Shown here in pieces: positions 32,069-41,845 of a DNA stretch of 59,102 nucleotides; the first letter of the stretch is position 1, and each line of letters starts with the position of its first letter. Location: NCBI GenBank assembly GCA_900542805.1, contig UQOW01000010.1, forward strand, positions 1 through 59,102, given 5' to 3'. The position numbers were made by a program, and so were the translations under genes. This stretch comes from an uncultured Sutterella sp. GTDB lineage: Bacteria > Pseudomonadota > Gammaproteobacteria > Burkholderiales > Burkholderiaceae_F. The notes under the pieces were generated by a model. The model worked only from the letters and a program-made list of their open reading frames with translations. It ran no database searches and was not told the origin of the DNA.

Positions 32069-33187
32069 CTATTTTAGCCCGTCAAGGAGCATTTTTGCGA
32101 TTTTTCGGGGAGCTCGCGGTAGAGTAAGACACTTTCGGGCATACGTTCGGGCCCCTTTTTGCTGAGCATCAATGTCTTGAAAGTAGGCTAAAAGGGCCTT
32201 TTCGGGCACGGGGCTCTCTTCGTTTAAGGCGCGTTCGACGGCGTTGCGCCGTAAAAGCGCTTCGGGTTCAAACGAGTCCGTCAGGGTCTTTTCAAAGGCT
32301 TCCATCTTCTTGATGTGCAGCTGCTCTTTTTGAGGGTAAAGCGTCCAGAAAAAAGGTTTTCCGGAAAGAAGGGCGCGTGAGGCGCTGTCTTCCCCGCGGA
32401 CGATCAGGATGTCCGAAGACCACAAAAGCAAATCAAAGTCTTTTTGCGGGACCATCGGCAACTTGATGCACGTCAGGCTCTTAGCGCTAAAGGCGCGGCA
32501 CGCTTGAAAAAACGTCTCTTGGGCTTGACCGGGTGCAAGAAGAGCTTGGATTCGGAGGCCGGACTTGATGAGGGACCCGGCAAGAGCGGCTGTATCGACG
32601 GTCGGATACGTAAAAAGGAAAAGGCGCAAGGCATCACTTTCGGGGATGTGGAGTGCGTGCTCCAAAGCGGCTTTTTTTTCAGGCGTAAAGGTCTTGCGGC
32701 GCATTTCGTAATTGTCCTCGACAATCAATCCCCCTGTTTTTTCCGTAAAACCCGGAAAGAAAAAGTGCTTGGAGTAGCCGTAACGCGGGTGCGGGCTTTC
32801 CAGTCCGTGAAAGTTACCGGCGTAGTCTTCGGCTGTTAGATAATCGAGCGCAATGACCGAGACCGGGCGTCCTTGTGAGACGCGTTCGGCAATTTTTTCT
32901 TCGTATGCGGCCGGTAGAAAGCACGAAAACGCTTCGATGACGGCATCGGCCGGGACGGCGACTTTTTCAAAGGCCTCATCCCACCTTACGATACGGATAC
33001 TGTCAACCCATTGGTCGGATTTGTTCGGACAACACGCCGGCACAAGTTGCGTGAGTCTTGCGACGTTGTCGATAATCAGGCGCACGCAAAAGGGGCTTTC
33101 GCGCTGTAGACTTTGCGCTACGCGCCAGGCAACGCCGGCGTCTCCGAAGTTATCAATGACCCGACAAAAGATGTCACAACAGGGCAT
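32069..33187 (-). CDS. earP: EF-P arginine rhamnosyltransferase EarP
   Basis: The 372-residue GT-B enzyme transfers rhamnose from dTDP-rhamnose to Arg32 of EF-P. Its N terminus (DIFCRVIDNFGDAGVAWRVA) contains the catalytic Asp region, and the C-terminal nucleotide-sugar site reads IVRGEDSASRALLSGKPFFW, both strong EarP signatures. The start ATG at 33187 begins the conserved block; its ribosome site is weak. It precedes efp by 76 bases and is divergent from uvrC. Confidence 0.95.
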   Translation of the reverse strand: MPCCDIFCRVIDNFGDAGVAWRVAQSLQRESPFCVRLIIDNVARLTQLVPACCPNKSDQWVDSIRIVRWDEAFEKVAVPADAVIEAFSCFLPAAYEEKIAERVSQGRPVSVIALDYLTAEDYAGNFHGLESPHPRYGYSKHFFFPGFTEKTGGLIVEDNYEMRRKTFTPEKKAALEHALHIPESDALRLFLFTYPTVDTAALAGSLIKSGLRIQALLAPGQAQETFFQACRAFSAKSLTCIKLPMVPQKDFDLLLWSSDILIVRGEDSASRALLSGKPFFWTLYPQKEQLHIKKMEAFEKTLTDSFEPEALLRRNAVERALNEESPVPEKALLAYFQDIDAQQKGARTYARKCLTLPRAPRKIAKMLLDGLK

Positions 33188-33222
33188 AACAAAAAACGCG
33201 CCTTTTGCAAAATAGGAACGCA

Positions 33223-35088
33223 ATGCAAAAAATCAGTGTTAAGGACTATAAGACAACGCTCTCGCTTTTGCCGAATCTTCCCGGGGTCTATCGGTATTTT
33301 GATGAGAAAGGGCAGTGCCTGTATGTCGGTAAGGCCCGAGATTTAAATCACCGCGTCAGTTCTTACTTTCATAAAAACGACCTGTCGCCGCGCATTGCTA
33401 TTATGGTCAGTCACATCGCCGCCATCGAAACGACAGTCGTGCGGAGCGAAGCCGAGGCGCTCATTCTGGAAAACAACTTGATCAAGACCTTGAACCCGAA
33501 GTACAACATCTTATTTCGGGATGATAAGAGCTACCCATATGTGAAAATTTCTGCAGGGTCTTTTCCTCGCGTTTCCTACTATCGCGGTGCGTTGGACAAA
33601 AAGAGTCGCTTTTTCGGTCCGTATCCGAATGCCTCGGCCGCTCGCGAAGCCATCGTGATGTTACAGCGTGTTTTTAGAATCAGAACCTGTGAGGATGCCG
33701 TCTTTAAAAATCGTTCGCGTGCGTGTCTTATGGGACAAATGGGGTGCTGTTCGGCGCCCTGTGTCGGCGCAATCACCGAGACCGATTACGAAGCGGACGT
33801 GTCCGATGCGTGCCGCTTCCTTTCCGGTGAGTCGGGCGTTTTGGTTCAGGGACTTAAAACCCAAATGTATGCGGCAAGCGAACGATTTGATTATGAAAAA
33901 GCCGCGGTTTTGCGCGATCGAATTGCCGCCCTCACCGATGCCGTGCGCGATCAGGTTGTCGAACCCACAGGGGTTGTGAAAGATACGGACATCATCGCCG
34001 TGGCGCTTTCTTCGTCCGTTGTGTGCGTGAATCTGGCGATGGTCCGAAACGGACGGCACCTGGGCGATCACGCTTTTTTCCCGAAAATTGCCGATGCTTC
34101 GGATTTAACGAAAGCCGATGTTTTCGAGGCGTTTGTCTCGCAACACTACGAAGAGCAAGTGCTTCCGAGTGTGGTCGTTTCTTCCGATGCCCTCGATTCG
34201 GCTGCGCTGATTCGCTCTCTGGGAAATGGCTTAGCCGGTAAGACTCAACTGGTGCGAGAGCCCCAGCAGATTCGCCGTAAGTGGCTGGAGATGGCAGAGC
34301 GCGGAGCTAAGATTGCTTTAGAAGCTCGCCTGACGGAAATCGGCGGTGAAAAGCGTCGCATCGATGACTTGATTCGGGTTTTAAACCTGCCGCTCACGCC
34401 GGAGGAAATCGATGATATTCGTATTGAATGCTTTGATATCTCGCATACGGCCGGGGAGGCCACACAAGCGTCCTGTGTCGTATTTCACGGCCGAGCGATG
34501 GATTCGAGTCGCTATCGGCGCTTTAACATCACCGATGTGACGGCCGGAGATGACTATGCGGCCATGCGCGAAGTGTTGATGCGTCGCTACACGCCCGTGG
34601 CGCGCGGGGAGGCCAAACTCCCGACGCTTGTTCTTGTCGACGGCGGACTCGGGCAGGTGCATATGGCGCGCGATGTTTTTATCGAGCTCGGACTTCCGAT
34701 GGATGTGATTGTCGGCGTGGCTAAGGGCGAGGGGCGCAAAGTGGGTTTGGAGACCCTTATTTTTGCAGACGGTCGAGAGCCTTTGACGCTCGGGTCCGAA
34801 AGTCCGGCTTTAATGCTCATTGCCATGATTCGTGATGAGGCTCACCGTTTTGCCATCACCGGCATGCGCGCCAAGCGCAGTCGTGCTCGCCTGACAAGTC
34901 GTGCCGAAGATCTCGAGGGAGTCGGACCGAAGCGCCGTCAAAAGCTTTTAGCGCAGTTCGGAGGCTTTAGAGGACTGACGAATGCCTCTGTTGAGGACAT
35001 CGCCAAAATCGACGGAATCTCGCGTAAACTAGCGACTCGCATTTATGCACAGCTTCACGGAGTTGACAATGGCATCGCCGGTTCATAA
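33223..35088 (+). CDS. uvrC: Excinuclease ABC subunit C
   Basis: The 621-residue nuclease incises both sides of bulky lesions with UvrAB. Visible are the GIY-YIG domain (GVYRYFDEKGQCLYVGKA), a Cys cluster after SRACLMGQMGCCSAPC, the UvrB-interacting helix (about 205-240, YEKAAVLRDRIAAL), the RNase H-like domain (ECFDISHTAGE, LVLVDGGLGQVHMA) and the C-terminal helix-hairpin-helix pair (EGVGPKRRQKLLAQFGG). AGGA five bases upstream supports ATG 33223. Confidence 0.96.
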   Translation: MQKISVKDYKTTLSLLPNLPGVYRYFDEKGQCLYVGKARDLNHRVSSYFHKNDLSPRIAIMVSHIAAIETTVVRSEAEALILENNLIKTLNPKYNILFRDDKSYPYVKISAGSFPRVSYYRGALDKKSRFFGPYPNASAAREAIVMLQRVFRIRTCEDAVFKNRSRACLMGQMGCCSAPCVGAITETDYEADVSDACRFLSGESGVLVQGLKTQMYAASERFDYEKAAVLRDRIAALTDAVRDQVVEPTGVVKDTDIIAVALSSSVVCVNLAMVRNGRHLGDHAFFPKIADASDLTKADVFEAFVSQHYEEQVLPSVVVSSDALDSAALIRSLGNGLAGKTQLVREPQQIRRKWLEMAERGAKIALEARLTEIGGEKRRIDDLIRVLNLPLTPEEIDDIRIECFDISHTAGEATQASCVVFHGRAMDSSRYRRFNITDVTAGDDYAAMREVLMRRYTPVARGEAKLPTLVLVDGGLGQVHMARDVFIELGLPMDVIVGVAKGEGRKVGLETLIFADGREPLTLGSESPALMLIAMIRDEAHRFAITGMRAKRSRARLTSRAEDLEGVGPKRRQKLLAQFGGFRGLTNASVEDIAKIDGISRKLATRIYAQLHGVDNGIAGS

Positions 35089-35671
35089 GCCGTTTAACGT
35101 GCCCATGGCCTTAACCTGGGCACGCATTGCGTTTATTCCTTTAATCGTCGGATTATTTTATTTTCCCGATGCCGTGATGTCGGCGCATACCAAGAACCTA
35201 TTGGCTTGCGTGATGTTTTCCATAGCCGCGATAACCGATGCCTTAGACGGATTTCTTGCCAGACGCTGGAACATGATGACGGCTAAAGGTGCTTTTTTAG
35301 ACGCTGTGGCCGACAAACTCATTGTCAGTTCCGCCATCGTTGTTTTGATGTACTTTGACCGAATCGACATGCTGGTGGCCCTGATTATTATCGGTCGGGA
35401 AATTGCCGTGACGGCGCTGCGCGAGTGGATGGCCAAGATTCGAGCGGCCAAGTTCGTCAAAGTTAATGCCTACGGAAAAATCAAGACGATAGCCCAGATG
35501 ACGGCCATTGCGTTCCTGTTGTATTTCGATCCGGTTTTGGGGATTGATATTGCACTGATCGGCACCGTGCTCATTTACATTGCGTGCGCCTTGACGCTTT
35601 ACTCGATGATGGTGTACCTGACGGCAGCCTGGCCCCATATCGAAGCCAGCGACGAAAGAACGGTGTTGTAA
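35069..35671 (+). CDS. pgsA: CDP-diacylglycerol-glycerol-3-phosphate 3-phosphatidyltransferase
   Basis: The 200-residue membrane enzyme makes phosphatidylglycerol phosphate. The CDP-alcohol phosphotransferase motif DALDGFLARRWNMMTAKGAF continuing to LDAVADK is complete. About six helices are present. GGAG precedes ATG 35069, which overlaps the end of uvrC by 20 bases; uvrC-pgsA is a conserved pair. Confidence 0.95.
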   Translation: MASPVHKPFNVPMALTWARIAFIPLIVGLFYFPDAVMSAHTKNLLACVMFSIAAITDALDGFLARRWNMMTAKGAFLDAVADKLIVSSAIVVLMYFDRIDMLVALIIIGREIAVTALREWMAKIRAAKFVKVNAYGKIKTIAQMTAIAFLLYFDPVLGIDIALIGTVLIYIACALTLYSMMVYLTAAWPHIEASDERTVL

Positions 35672-35799
35672 GTTTTGCGCCTCTTTCCGTTTTGCGCCTG
35701 TGATTTCGGACACGGATTCAATACGACTCGCCGCCGCATGACAATCGGCGTCTCGGTTGCATCGCACAAGCTTTCCTCCGCTTTCAGTTTTGCCTTCCC

Positions 35800-36220
35800 T
35801 TGTTCGACGTTGCCCTCGAGAGCAACGTCTCAATCCGAGCGAGTATGTTTTCTCAAGGACTTCGGAAGTCTCGAAAGACTCTTAAGGGTGAGAAACTTCC
35901 CGCGGGGCGCGTACCGGGTCAGCCTGTCGTGAATAGGCTCGTCGGAGGAATGCCTCAAGCCGTGGCCGCGTATGTCGAAACGAACGTTCCGGAATCGGTC
36001 GGGCAGTAAGAAGTACGAAATCGATTTTCTGCTTGCTCGTAACAATAAAACCTGCCCGATAGAGGTTAGGTCGGGGAGTAGCCTGCGCCATACGCCCTCG
36101 GACGAATCTTGCGAAAAAGACTCGGATAGGATTGCCGACAGAGTCATTTTCAGCACAAAGGACTACAAGCGGGAAGGAGAAATCCTTTCCCTTCCTATCT
36201 CCATGACGTCGTTTTTTTAA
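35800..36220 (+). pseudogene. Remnant of an archaeal-type AAA ATPase (DUF4143 C-terminal part)
   Basis: One frame carries GRVPGQPVVNRLVGGMPQAV and AAYVETN before a stop at 36007. Another frame, from about 35995, carries KKYEIDFLLARNNKTCPIEV, then ADRVIFSTKDYKREGEILSL, and ends at 36220. Both parts match the C-terminal half of DUF4143-type ATPases, whose nuclease-like tail has EIDFLL..CPIEV(K/R). Internal sequence between them is missing, and there is no N-terminal ATPase domain. The gene is dead. The stretch 35672-35800 shows nothing else. Confidence 0.65.
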
Positions 36221-36265
36221 ATGAGAGGAATCAGTCCGGTCGTCGCGATTGGAGTTAAGCGGGTG

Positions 36266-38932
36266 CTAGTCGGGCTTCTTGACAGCGTTTAACTTTGCCG
36301 CTTCGCTTTGAAGTTCATAGACAAGATTGAGTGCCTCGCGCGGGGAAAGCGAATCGACCTGAAGTTGAGAAAGAGCCTCAATAAAGGCTGCTTCTTTCCC
36401 GGTTAAAGGCGCCTCTTTTTGCGTCGGTTCAACGTCGTCTTGCGCACCGGCAAATAAATCCGGTTGCCCGTCAATTTGAACGGCTCTGTCTTCGATACGC
36501 TTTAAATACGTTTGCGCACGCCGAATCACCGAAGGACGGATGCCGGCTAGCTTTGCGACGGCGATGCCGTAGGAGCGACTGGCCGGCCCTTCCTTGATGT
36601 CATGGAGGAAAACAACCGAACCGCCGCTTTGTTCGGCACACACATGTACGTTAACGGCTTGCGAGAGCGTATGGACAAGCTCCGTAAGCTCGAAGTAGTG
36701 GGTCGCAAAAAGTGTCCAACTTCGGGTTTTTTGCCCCAGTTCCGTGGCAATGGCTGCCGCCAGACTCAACCCGTCGGCCGTGGAGGTTCCGCGTCCGATT
36801 TCATCCATGAGGACAAGCGAGTGTTCCGTCGCCTCGTGCAAGATTGCCGCGGCTTCGGTCATTTCCACCATGAAGGTCGAGCGCCCGTGCGTAAGGTCAT
36901 CGGAGGCACCGATGCGCGTGAGAATTTTGTCAATCGGTCCGATGCGAGCCGCTTTGGCCGGAACAAACGAACCGGCGTACGCTAAAAGCACAATCAAGGC
37001 TACCGAGCGCATATAGGTGGATTTTCCGCCCATGTTCGGCCCTGTGATGACCATCAGGCGCCGTCCGGGACACAAAACACAGTCATTGGGAACGTAGTGC
37101 TCGAGTGTCTTTTCGATAACCGGGTGCCGCGCTCCGAGAATTTCAAGGCCTTCGGAGTATGTCAAATCGGGTTGAATCCAGTTGCACTCCAAGGCATGCC
37201 GGGCAAAGACGGCCAATAGATCGACCGTCGCCAGAGTTTTGGCCGCTGCCAAAAGCGGTTCGACATAGACGGCAAGCGCCTCGACAAGATTGTCCCAGAG
37301 TTCTTTTTCCAAAGCTCGAGCGCGCTCTTTGGCACTCAGTGCTTTGTCTTCATATTCTTTTAATTCCGGCGTAATAAACCGCTCGGTGTTTTTCAAGGTC
37401 TGACGCCGCCGATAGTCATCGGGAACGTTTCCGGCCTGTCCGCGCGAGACTTCGATGTAGTAGCCCGAGACACGGTTGTATTGCACGCGAAGAGTGGAAA
37501 TCCCCGTACGCTCTTTTTCGCGGGCCTCCAAATCAATGAGAAAACTTCCGGCGTTGTCGCGCATCGCGCGCAAAGCCGAAAGCTCCGCATTGGCTTCGCT
37601 ACGAATGACATCGCCTTCGCGCAAAAGGGGTGCCGGGTCTTCGAGGAGTGCGTCTTTGAGTGTCTTTTGTAAGGCTGCATTTAGGCTAAGAGCCCCCGTT
37701 AATTCTTCAATCAGGGCGCTTTCGGAAAGAGCTGTGAGAAGCCGAGCGATGCTTTCAATCGTCGGCAGTGCATCGCGAAGGGCAGCAGCTTCCTTCGGAC
37801 GAATGCTTTTAAGCGCAATTCGCCCGGCGATGCGTTCAATGTCGGGAAGCGTTTTAAGAAGGTCTTCAAGCGACAAAGTCGTTGCGTCTTTGGTAAGCAA
37901 AACGGCGACGGCTTGATGGCGCTCCTTGGCTAAAGCAGCATCGCGTACCGGGTGCGTCAGGTAGCTACGCAACAGGCGACTACCCATGCCGGTTTTACAC
38001 GTATCCAACGTGGAAAAAAGCGTCGGACCGTCACCTTCATGCAGTGTGGTGTCGATTTCTAAATTACGCCGAGTCTCGGCCGTCAGTCCGATAAAGGCGC
38101 TTTGCGACTCCAGGCTTAAGGGCTCGATAAAGGGTGTGGTTTCACACTGTGTTTCCGAGACGTAGTCCAAAAGTGCATTGGCAGCGGCAAGAATCGTCGT
38201 ATCCCGCTCAACGCCGAAACACTCAAGGGAGGCGAGGGAAAACATCGTTTTTAGACGTTCCCGCCCGCGTTCGGCATCAAAGTGCCAGTCCGGAAGTTCC
38301 GTGACGGTTCCGGGTAGCCCCAGGTCCTTGAGGTACGTACGTCCCTTTTCACTGACAAGGATTTCCGAGGGGTTGATGCGGGCAAGCGTATCGGCCAGGT
38401 CGCCCGGGTACGCATGTGTGGCGCAAAAGCGGCCGTTTGTCAGAGTAATCCAAATAAGACCGATTTCACTGGTTTTGAGTTTCGGGATCGATACAGCCAA
38501 AAGCACCGAATCGGCTTTTTCACTTAAAAGGGCATTGTCGGTGAGAGTCCCGGGCGTGACGATGCGTACGATGCGCCGCTCCATCATCGAAGATTTCTCG
38601 GCGCCGGCGCTTTCGGTCTGCTCGGAAATGGCAACCGACTCTCCGTACCGCACTAAGCGAGCCAGGTACTGCTCTAAGGTGCTTGCGGGGATACCGGCCA
38701 TCGGAATAGGCTTCCCGTTGTGATTGCCCCGCCGCGTTAACGTTAAACCCAACAGGCGCGAAATTCGGACGGCATCGTCAAAGAACGTTTCGTAAAAGTC
38801 ACCGAGGCGAAATAAAAGCAAAACTCCAGGGTGCTGATCGCGAAGCGCAAAGTATTGACGCATCAAGGGCGTGTGCCCTGCATACGGATCTAAGGCACAG
38901 CAAGACGATTTGTCGGTCGGAATGTCGGCCAT
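36266..38932 (-). CDS. mutS: DNA mismatch repair protein MutS
   Basis: The 888-residue protein recognises mismatches. The N terminus has the GDFYETF mismatch-reading loop (Phe-x-Glu). The connector and lever domains follow, then the ATPase with Walker A GPNMGGKSTYMR, Walker B LVLMDEIGRGTST and the TLFATHYFELTEL segment. The C-terminal region includes LYELQSEA. It starts six bases after suhB, so the two form an operon. Confidence 0.96.
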   Translation of the reverse strand: MADIPTDKSSCCALDPYAGHTPLMRQYFALRDQHPGVLLLFRLGDFYETFFDDAVRISRLLGLTLTRRGNHNGKPIPMAGIPASTLEQYLARLVRYGESVAISEQTESAGAEKSSMMERRIVRIVTPGTLTDNALLSEKADSVLLAVSIPKLKTSEIGLIWITLTNGRFCATHAYPGDLADTLARINPSEILVSEKGRTYLKDLGLPGTVTELPDWHFDAERGRERLKTMFSLASLECFGVERDTTILAAANALLDYVSETQCETTPFIEPLSLESQSAFIGLTAETRRNLEIDTTLHEGDGPTLFSTLDTCKTGMGSRLLRSYLTHPVRDAALAKERHQAVAVLLTKDATTLSLEDLLKTLPDIERIAGRIALKSIRPKEAAALRDALPTIESIARLLTALSESALIEELTGALSLNAALQKTLKDALLEDPAPLLREGDVIRSEANAELSALRAMRDNAGSFLIDLEAREKERTGISTLRVQYNRVSGYYIEVSRGQAGNVPDDYRRRQTLKNTERFITPELKEYEDKALSAKERARALEKELWDNLVEALAVYVEPLLAAAKTLATVDLLAVFARHALECNWIQPDLTYSEGLEILGARHPVIEKTLEHYVPNDCVLCPGRRLMVITGPNMGGKSTYMRSVALIVLLAYAGSFVPAKAARIGPIDKILTRIGASDDLTHGRSTFMVEMTEAAAILHEATEHSLVLMDEIGRGTSTADGLSLAAAIATELGQKTRSWTLFATHYFELTELVHTLSQAVNVHVCAEQSGGSVVFLHDIKEGPASRSYGIAVAKLAGIRPSVIRRAQTYLKRIEDRAVQIDGQPDLFAGAQDDVEPTQKEAPLTGKEAAFIEALSQLQVDSLSPREALNLVYELQSEAAKLNAVKKPD

Positions 38933-38938
38933 GGGGCG

Positions 38939-39748
38939 TTAGTTTTCTGGAGTGGCCGGAGTTTTAGCCTCCGTCACTTTCATCAGCAGTTCGGCGAAAA
39001 TCTTAGGTGTTCCCGTGCACACGTTTCCTAACTCCAGGAACTTTTCCTGGCCCAATAGGTCGGTCACAAGACCTCCCGCTTCTAAGACAAGAAGTGTTCC
39101 GGCTGCAATATCCCAGCTGTGGACATTGGCTTCCCAGTAGCCGTCTAATCGCCCGCAGGCAACGTACGCCAAATCCAAGGCCGTCGAACCGGCACGCCTG
39201 AGGCCGGCCGCTGCGCGTGCCACACGTTCGAATTTCGGGAGAAAGTCCGTGTAGTTGTCGTTTCGACGGAAGGGAAATCCCGTTCCGATGAGGGCGCGCC
39301 CCATATCGCGACAGCCGGAGACGCGAATACGCTTGTTATTTAAAAACGCACCCTTGCCGCGTTCGGCTGTAAAGAGTTCATTACGTACCGGGTCGTAGAC
39401 CACGCCGACAACAACACGACCGCGTTGTGTCAGGGCGATGGAAACAGCATATTGCGGAAAGCCGTGCAAAAAATTGGTTGTTCCGTCCAAAGGATCGACA
39501 ATCCAAAGATTCTCATCGGTTCCCGAAAATTTCGTTCCGCTTTCTTCCGTCAGAATCGTGTCGCGAGGAAAGTACCGGTGCAAGGTTTCGCAAATCGAGT
39601 TCTCGCAATCGATATCGGCTTGCGTGACATAGTCGAATTGGGCTTTTTCCCGAATTTCGATTTGGTCGAGTCGCAAGGACTCGCGGTTGATGATTTTTCC
39701 GGCGTAAAGCGCGGCGCGTGTTGCGATTTCCAGTTGTGCCGAAGACAT
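38939..39748 (-). CDS. suhB: Inositol-1-monophosphatase family protein SuhB
   Basis: The 269-residue enzyme has the two metal motifs WIVDPLDGTTNFLHG and HSWDIAAGTLLVLEAGG, and EESG with the metal-binding Glu. SuhB hydrolyses inositol phosphates and in E. coli also joins rRNA antitermination complexes. It is first in a suhB-mutS unit and divergent from trmJ. Confidence 0.93.
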   Translation of the reverse strand: MSSAQLEIATRAALYAGKIINRESLRLDQIEIREKAQFDYVTQADIDCENSICETLHRYFPRDTILTEESGTKFSGTDENLWIVDPLDGTTNFLHGFPQYAVSIALTQRGRVVVGVVYDPVRNELFTAERGKGAFLNNKRIRVSGCRDMGRALIGTGFPFRRNDNYTDFLPKFERVARAAAGLRRAGSTALDLAYVACGRLDGYWEANVHSWDIAAGTLLVLEAGGLVTDLLGQEKFLELGNVCTGTPKIFAELLMKVTEAKTPATPEN

Positions 39749-39773
39749 ACGAAATATGTACTCTGTGATAAAA

Positions 39774-39785
39774 CGAGCCGGCTCG
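39774..39785. promoter_or_regulatory. Perfect palindrome in the suhB-trmJ intergenic region
   Basis: CGAGCCGGCTCG is fully symmetric and lies 26 bases upstream of suhB, between divergent genes. It may be an operator; no regulator is indicated. Confidence 0.3.
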
Positions 39786-39845
39786 AAAAACTTCGGGTCG
39801 GCGCAGTTAGAATGCGGTTGCCGACTATTTTAAAGGAAATCGATC

Positions 39846-40679
39846 TTGAAGGACGTATCGGACTTGTCTTGTCGCGTGTGTTTTGTTCTCGCAGAACCGA
39901 GTCACCCGGGCAACATCGGCTCGGCCGCTCGAGCGATTAAAACCATGGGTTTTACGGATTTGCGCGTTGTTTGTCCGAAGTATTCCGAGTACCGAGCACA
40001 CCCCGATGCCGTGGCCTTGGCAACAAGTTCGGTCGATGTCCTGGAAAAGTCAACGTTGTTTGCAACGCTTTCGGAGGCGCTTGACGATGTCCTTTTTGCC
40101 TTTGCGCTTTCCGGTTATAACCGAGAATTCGGGCCTCCGATGGAAGATTTACGCACGAGCGTTTTACGGGCAGCCTCGCTTTTAAAGGACACGCCCGGCG
40201 GGAAAGCCAAGATTGCTTTTGTTTTCGGGTGCGAGCGATCGGGGCTGACGAACGAAGAAATGGCGCTCTGTCAAACGTGCTCTGCCATTGCGGCTAACCC
40301 GGCCAGTCCCAGTTTGAATCTAGCCCAGGCCGTACAGATTACCGCTTACGAAATGGAGCTCGCCCTTTTAAAGGTTGAAAACCACACCGGAGAACTTTAC
40401 GCGTGGCAAGATCGATTCGACCACGAGGAGCCGGCCGGTGTTGCCGCTCTCGAGGGCTTTTTTGCCCACTGGGAAAAGGCCATGATTGCCTGCGGTGCAC
40501 TTGACCCGAAAGAGCCCAAAAACCTAATGGAAATTTCAAGACGCTTTTTTACACGCGCGCGCTTAACGCAAAGCGATGTGGCTATGCTCCGAGGCATTTG
40601 TTCTGCCGTGATTTGCCCTAAGCGCGAGCGAATCGGGCGCAAGGATGCCGCTCGAAACGCGACCAAAAAGACGTCGTAA
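39846..40679 (+). CDS. trmJ: tRNA (cytidine/uridine-2'-O-)-methyltransferase TrmJ
   Basis: The 277-residue SPOUT enzyme methylates position 32 of tRNAs. Family motifs are EPSHPGNIGSAARAIKTMGF, the knot segments FVFGCERSGLTNEEM and ASPSLNLAQAVQITAYE, and a C-terminal helical extension. It starts at TTG 39846, supported by AAAGGAAA upstream and by the conserved VCFVLAEPSHPGN block soon after. Divergent from suhB, followed by cysE. Confidence 0.92.
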   Translation: MKDVSDLSCRVCFVLAEPSHPGNIGSAARAIKTMGFTDLRVVCPKYSEYRAHPDAVALATSSVDVLEKSTLFATLSEALDDVLFAFALSGYNREFGPPMEDLRTSVLRAASLLKDTPGGKAKIAFVFGCERSGLTNEEMALCQTCSAIAANPASPSLNLAQAVQITAYEMELALLKVENHTGELYAWQDRFDHEEPAGVAALEGFFAHWEKAMIACGALDPKEPKNLMEISRRFFTRARLTQSDVAMLRGICSAVICPKRERIGRKDAARNATKKTS

Positions 40680-40769
40680 AAGGCCCCAAAAATTTCGAGC
40701 AAAAACCCCAAAAGGGTCCGTTGCGTCAATACAATTAAGGCACACGTAATCCCGTATGAGGCACACCTT

Positions 40770-41810
40770 ATGTTTGACTTAATCAAAGAAGATTTGCAGA
40801 CGATTTACGAGAAGGACTCCTCGGCTGAAAGCCGACTTGAGGTGGCGTTGTGCTATCCGGGGTTTCACGCCCTACAGTTTCACAGGGCGGCACACTGGTG
40901 CTACATCCAGGGATGGACGACCACGGCGCGTGTCGTCAGTTCTCTCGGGCGCTTTTTTACCGGCGTGGATATTCACCCGGCTGCAAAAATCGGGCGGCGC
41001 GTCTTTATCGATCACGGCATGGGTGTTGTCATCGGCAATACCGTGCAAATCGGCGATGATTGCACCATCTATCAGGGTGCGACCATCGGCGGGACCGATA
41101 TCGGAAAAGAAAATGCCAAGCTGACAATTAAGAACAATGTCGTCATCGGTGCCGGAGCGCAGATTTTGGGCGGTGTGACGGTCGGCGAAAATGCGCAAAT
41201 CGGACCGAGTGCCGTTGTCTTGAAGTCGTTGGGGGACGGAGTGTCCGTCGGGCTACCGAATCATGCGACATACAGCGGACGGGAAGTTAAAAGCATCGGA
41301 TTTAGCCCCGAAGATGTGAAAAAACTGCAAGACCTGGTTAAAGAACAGGCTGAAGTGATTGCAAGTCTCAAAGCGAAAAACGCCCCTGTGTCCGAGAAGA
41401 CAAAAAAGACCGAGACTAAGGGTAAAGAAGTTCCGAAAGCTACAGCGTCTGTTGTTCAGAAAAAGAAGTCCAATAAAAAGCCGGTCGCTTCTAAGAAGCG
41501 TTCGACGACGAAAAAGACTCTGACTCCGAAAGTGCTCTCTGCACTTCAAAAACCGGCAAAGAAGACGCCGACGGCCAAATCGGCAAAACAAAGCCTTGTT
41601 CGAGTCGTTCAAGCGGAAAAATCCGAGAAAACCACGGACGCACCGGCCCCGAAAAAGCCTGCCAAATCCTCGGGCAAAGCGAAAGCAGCGGTGAGCCGGA
41701 AAACCTCGGTTGCAAAAGTTGCCCGAAAGTCCGTAGCAAAACGACAAGCGACCTCAAGCCCTAAGAGTTCGGGACGTGCGAAGGCCTCTTTGCCGAAAAC
41801 CCGATCCTAA
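40770..41810 (+). CDS. cysE: Serine O-acetyltransferase with a long polybasic tail
   Basis: Residues 1-165 are a complete short-type CysE: helical N terminus, then a left-handed beta helix with FIDHGMGVVIGNT (catalytic His82), YQGATIGGTDIGKENA and GAQILGGVTVGENAQIGPSAVV. It makes O-acetylserine for cysteine synthesis. After a helical linker (to about 200), residues 201-346 are a Lys/Ala/Ser/Pro/Thr-rich tail with repeated KK, AKK, KPAK and SGKAKA units. This resembles histone H1 or AlgP-like tails and is absent from ordinary CysE. No frame break separates the parts. The tail may bind nucleic acid, but that is inference. Confidence 0.93.
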   Translation: MFDLIKEDLQTIYEKDSSAESRLEVALCYPGFHALQFHRAAHWCYIQGWTTTARVVSSLGRFFTGVDIHPAAKIGRRVFIDHGMGVVIGNTVQIGDDCTIYQGATIGGTDIGKENAKLTIKNNVVIGAGAQILGGVTVGENAQIGPSAVVLKSLGDGVSVGLPNHATYSGREVKSIGFSPEDVKKLQDLVKEQAEVIASLKAKNAPVSEKTKKTETKGKEVPKATASVVQKKKSNKKPVASKKRSTTKKTLTPKVLSALQKPAKKTPTAKSAKQSLVRVVQAEKSEKTTDAPAPKKPAKSSGKAKAAVSRKTSVAKVARKSVAKRQATSSPKSSGRAKASLPKTRS

Positions 41811-41845
41811 TCGATTCTTTAGGGTTTTTCCCAGAGTGTAAAGGC

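Noticed and set aside
41253..41747. Phe/Arg/Leu-rich minus-strand frame opposite the cysE tail
   Set aside because: The composition is the mechanical complement of Lys/Ala-rich codons. The plus frame is continuous with an intact CysE.
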